A stretch of 64,000 nucleotides of DNA, from the NCBI GenBank assembly GCA_024529925.1, contig JAFEUB010000069.1, forward strand, positions 364,501 to 428,500, given 5' to 3'. The stretch is from Ophthalmolycus amberensis (taxonomy: Eukaryota; Chordata; Actinopteri; Perciformes; Zoarcidae). This document shows positions 40,096 to 64,000 of the stretch, one piece after another. The position numbers were made by a program, and so were the translations under genes. Under the pieces are notes generated by a model. The model was not told the DNA's origin, searched no databases, and saw only the letters and a program-made list of their open reading frames with translations. Position 1 is the first letter of the stretch, and every line of letters begins with the position of its first letter.

Positions 40096-41007
40096 AGTGG
40101 TTTCTGGTGGAAGGAGCTCTGTGTGGTGCATATGACTTCATCACTGTATTTTCCTCTCATGATGCCCAGATTTGAAGCACACAAGCCAGTGGACATCACT
40201 CAGTCCACATTTAGACATGGTAGTTGTGATTAGTTTGTAGGTTTTTGTTCTGTTGAGCTCTGAATATTGTTAACACGGTGCAATGATCAGTTTCTTAACA
40301 AGTATTATCAATAAACAAAGGCCCACATACTTAGTTTAGTATTTCTTCCCAAATGCATTCTGAGGAGATACATACAGCCTCTGTTGATGGGTGGGAGTTA
40401 CACGAGAACAACGTACTGCCTGATAACTGTGCACGCTCACTTTGTAAGTTCATACTGGAACGTTAGAATAGGCGGATCATCGATCTCTTATTTTAGAATA
40501 CGTCTTCACTCATATTGATCAGCTGCTGATTGATCAGGAGAACTCTCAGCTGGATGTATTTATAGCGTACACATGGATACTTTACGAGCACACTGTGTGG
40601 TTTCATTTAGATTTTCCTCATGCGACACTCATCCTGATTTCATCCTAATGGAGACCTCCACAGCGGGAAGTGTTTCAGCCTCGTGTCAGGAAGCAAAGCA
40701 AGCAAACACCAATCTCTCGCTCTCGCCCTCCTTTCTCTCTCTCTCTCTCTCTCTCAATTTGAATACGATGCGATGGCTGTAATCATGGGGGAAGACGGAG
40801 GGGCGTGGAGGAGATGTGAAAGGATGAAAGTGTGTCCCCACCTCCCAGTGTTGGAGTGTGAATGGGGCTGCCCACCCCTCTCTGCAGGGGGTTCCCTCCC
40901 TCTCCTGCAGCATGTGTTCTCATTACACACGCTAGACTACAGCATCACATGCAAAGATCATGCATTGTGTTATCGCTTAATGAAAAAATGGACATCGCAA
41001 TCTTTCA

Positions 41008-41175
41008 ATGGCTTGTTTTGTCTGACCAACAGACCAAAACCAAAAACAATACAGTTAACAGTAATATTAAACTGAGAAAATGTCACATTTAAGAAAATGG
41101 ATCATTGATGCCTGACAACAATAATTAATTGATTATAAAAATAGTAGCTTTTCTGACCAGCAATTAATCATCTTC
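41008..41175 (+). repeat. AT-rich dispersed repeat, copy 3
   Basis: The words TTTTGTCTGACCAACAGACC, ATGTCACATTTAAGAAAATG and AATTAATTGATTATAAAAAT follow the order of copies 4 and 5 in the sipa1l3 intron. Confidence 0.55.
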
Positions 41176-42925
41176 ATGTTTAACATCTGATTTAAATTGG
41201 TTTTATTTATCGGATTTATTTCTGACATCTATTATCTCGAAATATACACGCTGGCAATGCTAATAACGTATTTAAAAAAAGATTTAGCTCAACAGTAAAA
41301 ATCAGTTATCTGTGCCGTATACAGAGGCACAGATAATCTCCACCTGTAACTCCACCTGTGATCGTCCACGGTGCACTCCACCTCTCGCCTCATGTCAGCT
41401 GGGATCGATTCCAGCCGCTTGCTGATTTGTAAAGGATAAGCAGTAACAGATGAAGGATGTACGGATATCGTAACATGCGTTAATCTTATACCCAGAGCTG
41501 AAGACAACAGATGAACAGTCTGTGAGGCTCAGTAGGCTGAACTCTGGAGGAGTACTGACACAGCAAATATTCACGCATCACTGTTGTGACAGTAACCACA
41601 ACATCAACGCAATGATGGTGAAGGCAAAGTCTCCTCTGAAACATCCCTAACATACGAGTTTATTACTTACTGTACTGAAAACATGCTGTCATGTACACAG
41701 ACACTCACAAGGAATAAGCCAACTGTGCTTCGACTGTGTGGCAGTTATTCTGTCTGGAAGGATTCAGAGACTCCACAACTAAATATGCGTCAGATTTGCA
41801 AGACTTTACCAGAGTCGCACAGATGTACGCGAGTGGACGTGTGGTCTGAAGTCAGCTCTCTGCACTTCACTGCTTCACGTCACGGTTCAGTGAAGTTTAG
41901 ATGTGCGGCGTTTGAGGCTACAGACGTCATTTGTCTTCATCGTGGTGTTCGTTGTTCCTCTGTCGAGCGTGTTCTGCCGTGTGTTTTATTGGGTCATTGG
42001 ACCCGGTGGACTTTACAAGCTGTTCAGATCCACCACCTTTCACATGTGCTGGTTGAAAGAAGCGCTCTAGATTTAGTGTTCAGGGACAGGTACTTCAGGA
42101 ATGGCAGCAATGCCGCAGAAACCAACTTTGTGATCCTCACACGAAACATTTTGAGCTGACAGTGTGTCACAGAGGTGATGAATCAACCCTGGGGCAGTTT
42201 GAGGTGTGTGTGTGCGTGTGTGTGTGTGACCAGCTATATAACGTTCGTATGTGTCCCTTCACTCCTGCTGTTGTTTGCCAAAATAGTTTGGGGCAGACTA
42301 CTGAGTCAGGTTCTGTGGAAACCTATTATTGCCAAAAAAAACATGTCCAAACACCCATGCTTATTGTTTTCTATGAAAGCACACACACTGGCTGCATCTT
42401 GATGAGTCAACGCTACAGAAAAGTTGCTTCCATACTACTACCGCTGTCTGAATGCCAACTCCATTATGTTCTATGAGCATGCGTTGACGTGACTTAGTGA
42501 TGTAGCCAGAGTGTTGCACCTTAGTTTCTCAAATTGACTTTAAATGGATATTTGTTGTCAAACTTAAGGTGGAAAACAAGTAGGACAGCTTGCAATGAAA
42601 GCAGGAGTGTGCTTTCAAATAATATGCCGAGTACACTGGAACTATGAGCTGACGTTTTGGCAACAATGCGTCTTCTTGACAACATTGTATTTACAGCTTC
42701 GGGGGTAACTGGACATATGACATCTTCTGTATACAAAACATCTAAATCTATTCTCAATCACATTATTCGGAATACCCGTCAGGCTGTCACATGATGCCAG
42801 TTTACATTCAACTTTAAAATTAATAACTGGATGTAGGTGATTCAGTTTTTATGAGTTTGCCCCAAATGTATATGTGTTTATCTGTGTTTGTCCCTCACAA
42901 TTTGACTTTTTGAAGGAGATATCTG

Positions 42926-42960
<35 letters not shown>

Positions 42961-43641
42961 ATGACTGCACACATTCGCTTACCTTCCACACAGAAGCTGC
43001 AGTATTTCACTGAGGCTGGGGTCCGTTGTGCAAAGTCTTCCATGGTTGGGAAGTTTTCATTTCCAGTTTAATTTCCCTTTCAGGGCAGCGGGGTGAAGCC
43101 AGAGCCTTGAGTCCATGCTGACGCCGCTGACTTTAAGGGCTGACGCTTTGCTATAGGAGAATAGACACTCTCACTATCATTGACCCCCCCCCCCCCCCCC
43201 CCCCCCCTCAGCTAAGGACAGTGTTATTATGCTTGCCGTGGCAGGGTAAGTGGACTCTGATTGATCAGTATTGATTGGAACTGTATTTGTCAGACAGTAA
43301 TGGGCCTCCCCCTCAGGACATTATGTCTGCTTATTCCCACCCCCCCCCCCCTCTTCACCCCTCTCTTTATGTCCTACTTCTATTTGAAGAGCCCCCCCCC
43401 CCCTATGTTCATAGGCCCCTCGACCTCTAATCGAAGTGCACAGCCTCCTTCACTTATCCTCCTCTCCTTCCTGTATATTTCCATCCATGCTCAAGAAAGA
43501 GCTGGAAGATGGAGACAGGTTGTAAGGAAGTGACGCAGAGGTCGATGGAGACCAAATCTGAGCACGTGTTTTGTTTGCTACAGTGTACAGATGATCTGGT
43601 TCTATTACTTAGTATTTAAACTAATACTAAAACATCAGTTA

Positions 43642-43645
<4 letters not shown>

Positions 43646-43718
<73 letters not shown>
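43646..43718. repeat. (GT)n microsatellite, about 36 units
   Basis: A pure dinucleotide run; a second long (GT)n lies at 44166-44228. Confidence 0.95.
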
Positions 43719-43719
<1 letters not shown>

Positions 43720-44176
43720 ACGCGCCTGCAAACGTGTTTACAGATACTGCACAGAGAAACCGCCTGAGGCATCTTTGTTCAGACTCCTCCGAAACAATAG
43801 ACACATGTCTGTGTGGATGACCTGATGAGCGTGGAACTGATAACAGCTGCTCTGCAGAAGCAAACATGCACACGCCCAGTTATTGCTACTACACACATGA
43901 TGTGAAAAACAAAGCACTACATTACAGTATGGCAGGGTGCAGATTAACGTGTAAGAAACGCATTGGTTCAATACGTTTTGTTCACCTGTTATGCATGAGC
44001 GAAAACCTCATGTTTCTATAACTTTACCAAGTTCTCAATTTCTCTCATTTTTCCTACAGAGTAAAATACTGAGCCTTCCCTTTCTGCATCGTGACGTCAA
44101 ACCTCACCTGCTTTACCTGCACACGGCACAGCTGAAGGGAGAACAAGGTAACATTAGTACATCTGTATGTGTGTAT

Positions 44177-44230
<54 letters not shown>

Positions 44231-47200
44231 GCAGTATGAACCTATTCTGTCCTTGTCTTGATACTTATAGATGTGTCTGTATTGTGCTTTGATTTAACTC
44301 TGAACACAACTCGCTTTGCTTGCAGAATGTTTGGTTATATAACCAGAGAGACTTGATAAAAGGCTAATTGACTTGATGACCTGGACATTTCTCGTTAGTG
44401 TCGGGGTGAGCTCTCTGCGTTTTAGAGATAAAGCACTTCCTCTTCCTCATCTGCATTTGGTACTGATAATGAGAAGCAGGTCACCTGTTATAGTCTCTCC
44501 TCCATGAAGGTGAGCTGCAGTAATAACCACTAATAACCACAAACACAACTCAACGTCCACTTATATGGGCGCTCCCACAATGCAATGTTCTGTGTGCTTT
44601 ACTTATTCTCTCTTTGATTCAGGTTTAAAACTTTAGTGTCAACAACAGCTGGAATACTCAATACTGTTTTACTCTTAAGCCTGTTTTAAGTCTGTGAAAT
44701 ATGAAAATATCTTACAGCGGTGTATGTTATTCTCTTACACAACACTATGGAGCAGAGGATTAAATACTAAAAGCAAAAACAGTTAATTGCTCCTTCAATC
44801 AGACCTCCAAGGTTCATGTCTTAACCCTGTTGAAGTGTCCCGCTGAATCCCCTCCGGCTGCCACCATGCTGACCTCTGACCTCCTGTCATGTGAAAAAGA
44901 AATTCTCTGTTGAGATGAAATGGATTATTTCTGTGAATTAATGGACATGCAGAGAGATTGAGGGTCTTCCTCCTCCTCCTCCTCCACTTGTGCTGTCTCA
45001 GTGTCGTGGAACTGCAGCCTGACAGACAGACAGGCAGATGGACGTGACACCAGCGACCTCCGCAGGATTGAGCAAAAACAATGGAGATGTAAATCCGTGG
45101 AGACGATGACAGCGGGGTCGGGAGAGACTTGAGGAAAAGACCGGGGAAGGAAACCGAGTGTTGGGGAAAGCGGGGCGACAGGGAAAGAGCTGCAGCTTAG
45201 TTAAGCTCCAGTCTGAGGGGGAAAGATGTCGCCTCCAGATAAACCAAACACACATACAAGCTCAATATAGACCAGGGTCCACCTCTGTGTTTCCTTCCAG
45301 CACAATGTTCTGATATCTCAATGTTGTGTTCCAGTGTTTCCTGTCCAGGGTTTGGTTGTTGATGGAGGGCTTCAGTTTATGCCTTGACACTCAAGTTCAA
45401 GACTTCCAGGATCGCCTGCAGTGTTGCACGTAAAGAATGCGGCGCATGAGCATTTCGTGCCACTACTGTCGGTATTTTTGAAAGAATGAAAGAAGTTTTC
45501 CTGCCGCAGGGAAAGAAAACACTTCTCTTGTAGCTGGGTTCCAGTGTGACGTCGGGTCAGAGCGCTGTAGCTCCATTGGGTTTGTGTGCCAGCTCAACAT
45601 TACATTTGTTTGTCAAATCTGTTACGTAGCTTGGGAACGCAGGTTGCCTCTACGATCACATCAGGAAAACGCAGACAGACACCGGCAGTCACCCTGTAAG
45701 CGCTCTTCATCAGCCCTTTATAATTGGTTTCCACTCCACAGCTCAGTGAAACATCCGGGCCGCTGAACTTCACTCCTGATCCCAGACAACTTCACCTCGA
45801 CCTTTTAAAGGCACTGGCCCTTTTTAGCAAAGCACTGATGTCTTTTAACTCCTGCAGAGCTGTATTTTAGTCTTTTTGGGTCCAACATCTAGTCTCTTAA
45901 TAAGCAAAATAAATCTTTCATATATCACATTTTAGTTGTTTGCAATCCTTCTTCCTGGGCTGTGAAAAGATCCCTTTGTGTTGCGACTGCGCTCTAAGTA
46001 TAGAGGGATAGAGAGTATCTTGTTTTCTTAGCTAAGACCAAGTCCTTTGAATGCATCGGCAAAATAATGAAACTATTCCAGGTGTGTGGCGCGGCAAGGC
46101 TATGCCAGGAGGTTAAGTTGAAAGCAGGCCAAGTCCAGGTCAAGACTCAAGTTCAAAACTCAGCTCTGCATCTGATTCAAACTGTCTCACATAGCTGGAG
46201 ATTATTTTCATGTTTCATCATCTCATCATCTCTTTTGTCACTTCAGCTGGCTCTAACTTGAGTAAGTCTTTACGTCCACATGAGTGGAGGTCATTCGGCC
46301 CCGATGGCGCCTCCTGGTGCGTCCGCTCCTCCAGAAGCCGAGGTGGCATCGATGCTGGATGTGATGTCCCCGCCAGCACTCTTGTATCACAGAGTCGTGC
46401 TCCGCTCTGCTCCTGTCTGCCATCTGCCCGTCATATGTACAGCCATCTGTTCTTCAAACCAGCCCATAATGCAGCTCGCTCTCTGGCGTCGTTGGCTTCA
46501 TTTAAACAATTACAGTAACTGCTGCTGATGTTTGATGTCGGGGGAGTTTTTTTTCTCCAAGGATTTATAAAAAGCTGTTTTGAGCCGCCTTTTAGTTAAT
46601 TGTAGATTTTCGGAAGCCTTTGGTCTTTGCCCGTACATCTCTTCTTTTGACTTTTGCTTGCCGCCACACATCCCTTCTTCAATCTGGCAGGTCTACCTCT
46701 CCTCATCGCTGATGCTTTTACATTTGCAACGAGCTCTCCGCGCTGATCTCTGGTCTGACCGTACCCGGTATGACATTCCAGCAAGCGGCGTCATCAGCTG
46801 GGCGCCTCCTCCGCACAGAGTGCACTCATTCCTCTGGAAACTGTACTCCTCTGCTAACTCTGTCATTACCAGCATCTAACCAGTGTAATTGCCAGCTTCG
46901 GTGTGTGTCGGTGGCGCACGGGCCAAGCCTGCACCACGCAGAGAAAGTAGGAGCGGGTGTGGAAGGAGACGAGGGAAGGGAGCATGAATGGGAGAGGCGA
47001 GGAGAGTCTAAACAGGGGGAGGTACATCCCCAAAAGCTGAAATAATTACTATGTGTGAGTAATTAAAAGGCATTAAATGGCTGCACGTTGTCTTGTGAAG
47101 TCTGGGCCAAACCCGCATGTGTCTGCTCCATTCTTACTGTATTCTTCTTTCTCTGGATTTATATATAATCCTTTTAGTTGATAATCATACTTGATAGTTC

Positions 47201-49765
47201 TGTTGATTACACCTAGCTCTTTACGCTCCCGTCCATCTCACCAGTAGAGCAGATATGTGGTTTGTTGGTCTCCAGTTTATTGGCTTCTTCCCCACTTCTG
47301 TGCAGGGCAGATGTCGCCCTAGACGTTCTGGTATTCTTTCCATCATTGGGCCTCGGATCACAGGACAGCCGCCCCGGATGAGGAGAGTCTCTGTCAGAAA
47401 GCATGATCAGAACGGGAGCCTTTTGCCCGTGGTTCTCCGAAAACAAAGACATGATACATTTGCGTGGCTGATGACTATAGGGGGGATTTTGTTTGCTGTG
47501 AATTGAGGTTTGTGTGTGTGTGTGTGCGTGACTGAGTAATGCAGTCTCGAGGCCAAAAATGAATCCAGAGAGGACTCATAAAAGGCGTTCATAAAACACA
47601 CAAACCACTGTGAGCTCCCTGGACACAACGAGAAGTTTGGCGTTATGTAAATTGGACTTCGTAACGAGATAGTCCACCCAGAAGTTGTTATTTGTAGAGC
47701 TCACAGAAACTGAGGCAGCTGGAGAGAGATTTGTTGTTTTCACAACAAAGTAGTTTCTAATGTAGGCTTTCTACAGGCTAGTGCTTCGATGATCTAATGT
47801 GGTTAGATGTGAGTCCAACAGATTATACCGCTGTGTAGGTTTGTGTTTGTTCTGCTTGTGGTTGAATCATAGGATTTAACTCCTGGAAGCTTTTGTCTGA
47901 AGAGTAATAATGTTCCCGCTCCTGTCTGATTAATCACGCAAAAGAGTTTCACAGTTGTGACATTTGAAGGGTCAGTGGCGTAAGATGTGTAACAGCTGGA
48001 CATACAATGAAGAAACTGTGTGTTGGGAAATTTGTGGTCGAATTTTAGCTGACAGAGATGAATGAAAGAAGTCAAATTAATAAGACTTGAGTGGAACAAG
48101 AGCACCATTTAAAAGGTAGATATGCAGATTGGAAGTGTGTTTGCCCTCTGAGCAAATTCTGTGTAGATATTTGAAGGAGTTTGGTGGTTTGAGGAGAGAC
48201 TTCTGTAGATAAAGAAGCTAAAATCTAGGAATGGAAAGCTAATGAGAGAATGAGATTAGGCAGAAGCTTCGAGATTGGAGAAGTAAATTCAGGAGAAAGG
48301 GGGGGGGGGGCATTTTGACTCCAGCAGGAATGGAGATGGATTGAGCTCATTTACATGTTAGACATTTAGGTGAAGCTCTAAAACATATTAATAACCCATG
48401 TTTTCATATCTCATGTTGAGTTGTGTAATCTGCGTCTTGAAAAGCAAACCAACTAAGTAGAATTGTTTTGACGGTGGATCGTTTGCACAATTCACTCCTT
48501 CTGGAGTTTCAGTCGGCATCATCAGTAATTTAATTTATTTATATCGTCCGGTTATTATACAATGCTTGCACGTACTAACACGTGATATGATAATAATTCA
48601 TTCCGGACCATATTGTCCCTGCTGGTTTTCCATCATGCTTTCATGCTTTGGTCAGTATGATCGTGAAACAAATATTAATTGGCATTCAATGTGGTATTAA
48701 AAGGTCTAATGAAATGAAAAATGTAACAGTACTCTACTGTTTGTTGTACGAGGCTCTTCTGTCTGTCTTTACTGCCAGCACATTGTCATCGCTCACTGTG
48801 TTCTTAATGTGGCTCATCCAGTGGAGTCATAATCAGGTCGTTATATTCTCCAATATGAATTCCCGGCCGGTCACTCTGAACAAAACAAATGTGACACCAA
48901 CTTTTGTCTGGACTGAAGACGACGGTAAAAGAGAAGAATGACTCAGTCTGCTGGGAACTGTACGAGTGCAACACTCGTATAAGTCCAGCTTTGTAGACCA
49001 ACTAAACATAAAGACAGCATAAATATAAAACCTACACGCTCTGACACTGTTCCCGAATCCTGCTGTAACCATCCACTGAAGACATTAATGCCGGCAAAAA
49101 TGATTAGATCAGATCTCCAGAGAGACATACTGTGAGATTCTTCTGAGTAAACAAGAGTCTCTACGAGGCCGGTAGGTTCTTCAGACTTGATGCACCGTGA
49201 CTGTCCTATTAAAGGCCGCCCTTGTGGTTCACTGAGCAACGTACCGCTCTCCTCCTCGCTCTTTCTCGACTCCGTCCGATCACTCTATTTCTGGATTTAC
49301 CCCAGCTCACCCCTCCAGCTGTTTGCTCACTCTGTGCCTTCGCCCTTTTCCGTCTCTCCTTGAGTCCGTGTTCATCTCTTCCTCTCAAAGTTGCAGTTGT
49401 TTGCTGCTTAGAGTAGAAATAGAGAACATTAGCCACATATAAGCTACATCGTCATCACTGTGGGCCTTTTTCCCAAATGAGAGACAATACACACGAGTAG
49501 TGAGAATGCAACAGTGATGAGATGTTTAAATTGTCGGTGTACTCAATCTGTTTAAATCTGCAGCTGATAATATTAGCTGAAGTGTTTCAGTTGCTTTAAT
49601 CTGCAGCAGAGCTGCCACAGCGTTCGTGTCCTCCGGGTGTTTGAGTGTGTTTGTGTGTGAGCGCACATGCACTCGAGTGCGCACAGTGTGTGATAATAAT
49701 ATCCCTTGTCAGCCTCCTGAAGATTAGGCTCAATGGAAGAAATCCTCTGTCATATTCCCTCACCT

Positions 49766-49835
<70 letters not shown>

Positions 49836-50013
49836 GTCTTAACAGTCTTATGTTGTTTTACAGTTGAGTGACTCGCTCTTTTCTAAATTCAGCGCTCGGT
49901 TGTTCTTTGTGCCTGTGGAGAAAATGTGGGTCACACAAGCTCTGTGATTTAACAGATGCTGATTTTCTGAAGCTGGTTTGTTGGAATGATTGTTTTGTTT
50001 CTTCTGTTCTCAG

Positions 50014-50257
50014 ATCTGCGGTAGACTGAAAATAGTCGGAGGAAGAAGACGACCAGTGCTGACTCTAAACTGGTCCTCAATGGACCAGTGAAATCTTTTC
50101 CACCCTGCCAGTTAAAGGCAATGTTTTTGGGAGCTGGAGGCCGTAGCACCGTCAGCAGAGTGTGTGTGGGGGCCCCTCCTCTTCCTGTTTCCCAGCACCC
50201 CTCCTGACATGGGATGCCAGCCTCGTGCCTCCCTGCCCTGAGCTCTCCTGGGGCGTC
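50014..50257 (+). other. sipa1l3: sipa1l3 5' UTR part of first coding exon, with uORFs
   Basis: A good acceptor (TGTTTCTTCTGTTCTCAG, ending 50013) precedes this leader, so at least one non-coding exon must lie further upstream. Two short upstream ORFs start at ATG 50121 (stop 50205-50207, 28 codons) and ATG 50209 (10 codons). Both end before the main ATG at 50258. Short uORFs in a leader usually lower translation of the main frame; that effect here is inference. Confidence 0.65.
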
Positions 50258-63501
<13,244 letters not shown>

Positions 63502-64000
63502 GTGTGTTAAAATGTCTTTGAAGCCACACTAACGAGAGTGACTCATTGTGAAAGTGGCTTTGGTGAATACAGATGTTGAGGAGGTAGGCATCAGCATTGC
63601 TGAGTGTTAGCAGGCAGCAGTGGAAGGACAAGAGCGAGCCAGGAGTGAGTGCAGGACGCTGCTCACGCAAACACACAAAAGCATTGGTGAGGTAATGGCC
63701 AGACTCCAATGTTCTGGGAGGATTTTGTGTGGGAGTGCGTGAAAAGAGGAAGCAAACGAACGGAGAGAAAGAAACGATGTGTGGTTCGAGAGGAAATAGG
63801 CGGAATGAAGCACGGAGACAACAAAAAAAAGAAAGAAGCATTTGTTTAATGGGAATTCAATGAAATCTGCTTTTCTTTGTTTCCCTCTCCTTTGTATGTA
63901 GTCTCATCTGGCTCAGCTTACTATCGCCTTGTTTCCCCTCCTCCCACAATCTATTTCTTTCCCCTCCCGTCATCCTCTCCCAACCTTTCATCTGCACACA
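63502..64000 (+). other. sipa1l3: sipa1l3 intron (continues beyond window)
   Basis: Follows the last donor. The end (63860-64000) is pyrimidine-rich but no SIPA1L3-like codons appear after it, so the next exon is probably outside. Confidence 0.75.

Larger units (their letters stand above)
40096..50013. other. intergenic / sipa1l3 5' region, no coding exon
   Basis: Upstream of the first sipa1l3 coding exon; part of it is presumably the intron after a non-coding first exon. Seen: AT-rich repeat copy 3 at about 41008-41175; (GT)n at 42929-42958, 43646-43718 and 44166-44228; a C-run at 43184-43207; another C-rich stretch near 43341-43403; a G-run near 48299-48310; a (TC)n tract at 49769-49838. 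Open frames near 46210-46530 and 47213-47506 are not recognised and lack clean splice context. Confidence 0.55.

Noticed and set aside
42600..42690. Penelope-like element tail (GACGTTTTGGCAACAATGCG)
   Set aside because: The likeness to the CGTTTCGGCAACAATGCC type of tail is brief and no neighbouring element sequence was recognised.
46210..46528. Overlapping plus-strand frames of 82-102 residues
   Set aside because: Two frames overlap with similar length, no known domain and no clean acceptor/donor pair. Left as unsupported.

Overview
The window looks like nuclear DNA from a bony fish, probably a spiny-rayed (percomorph-type) teleost. The evidence is: conserved vertebrate multi-exon genes with GT-AG introns; very many (GT)n, (TC)n and homopolymer tracts; and several short interspersed repeat families that I recognise by eye as common in teleost genomes. 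There are no bacterial operons, phage modules, CRISPR arrays or rRNA genes, and I could support no tRNA gene. No undescribed molecular system is evident.

Layout. About 1-10934 is non-coding and is most simply read as the first intron of a mixed-lineage kinase gene on the minus strand. Its first coding exon is 10935-11943 (SH3 domain plus the N-lobe of the kinase up to the catalytic loop). I call it map3k10 (MLK2), partly from sequence and partly from its neighbour. Between 11944 and 50013 lie about 38 kb without a convincing coding exon. This stretch holds GC-richer candidate promoter patches (about 13370-13960, 15840-16040 and 39930-40095), a striking 30-33 bp minisatellite seeded by two palindromes (15223-15800), a 23-bp perfect hairpin (26608-26659) and many dispersed repeats. 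From 50014 to 63501 lie ten exons of a plus-strand gene encoding about the first 1012 residues of a SIPA1L3-type protein: N-terminal region, RapGAP domain and PDZ domain. The rest of that gene is beyond the right edge.

The two genes are divergent (head to head). Both belong to families acting at the cytoskeleton, at junctions and in JNK/Rap signalling. Their adjacency matters mainly because it matches the vertebrate MLK/SIPA1-family paralogon (MAP3K9-SIPA1L1, MAP3K21-SIPA1L2, MAP3K11-SIPA1, MAP3K10-SIPA1L3). The SIPA1L3 identity of one therefore supports the MAP3K10 identity of the other.

The main non-gene interest is repeat biology. A foldback element family occurs at about 9655-10125, 26110-26375, 30866-31130 and 37317-37365. 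A second AT-rich family occurs in at least six places, two of them in one sipa1l3 intron on either side of an L2-type LINE 3' end. Repeat family names are from memory of teleost repeats and were not checked by a search.
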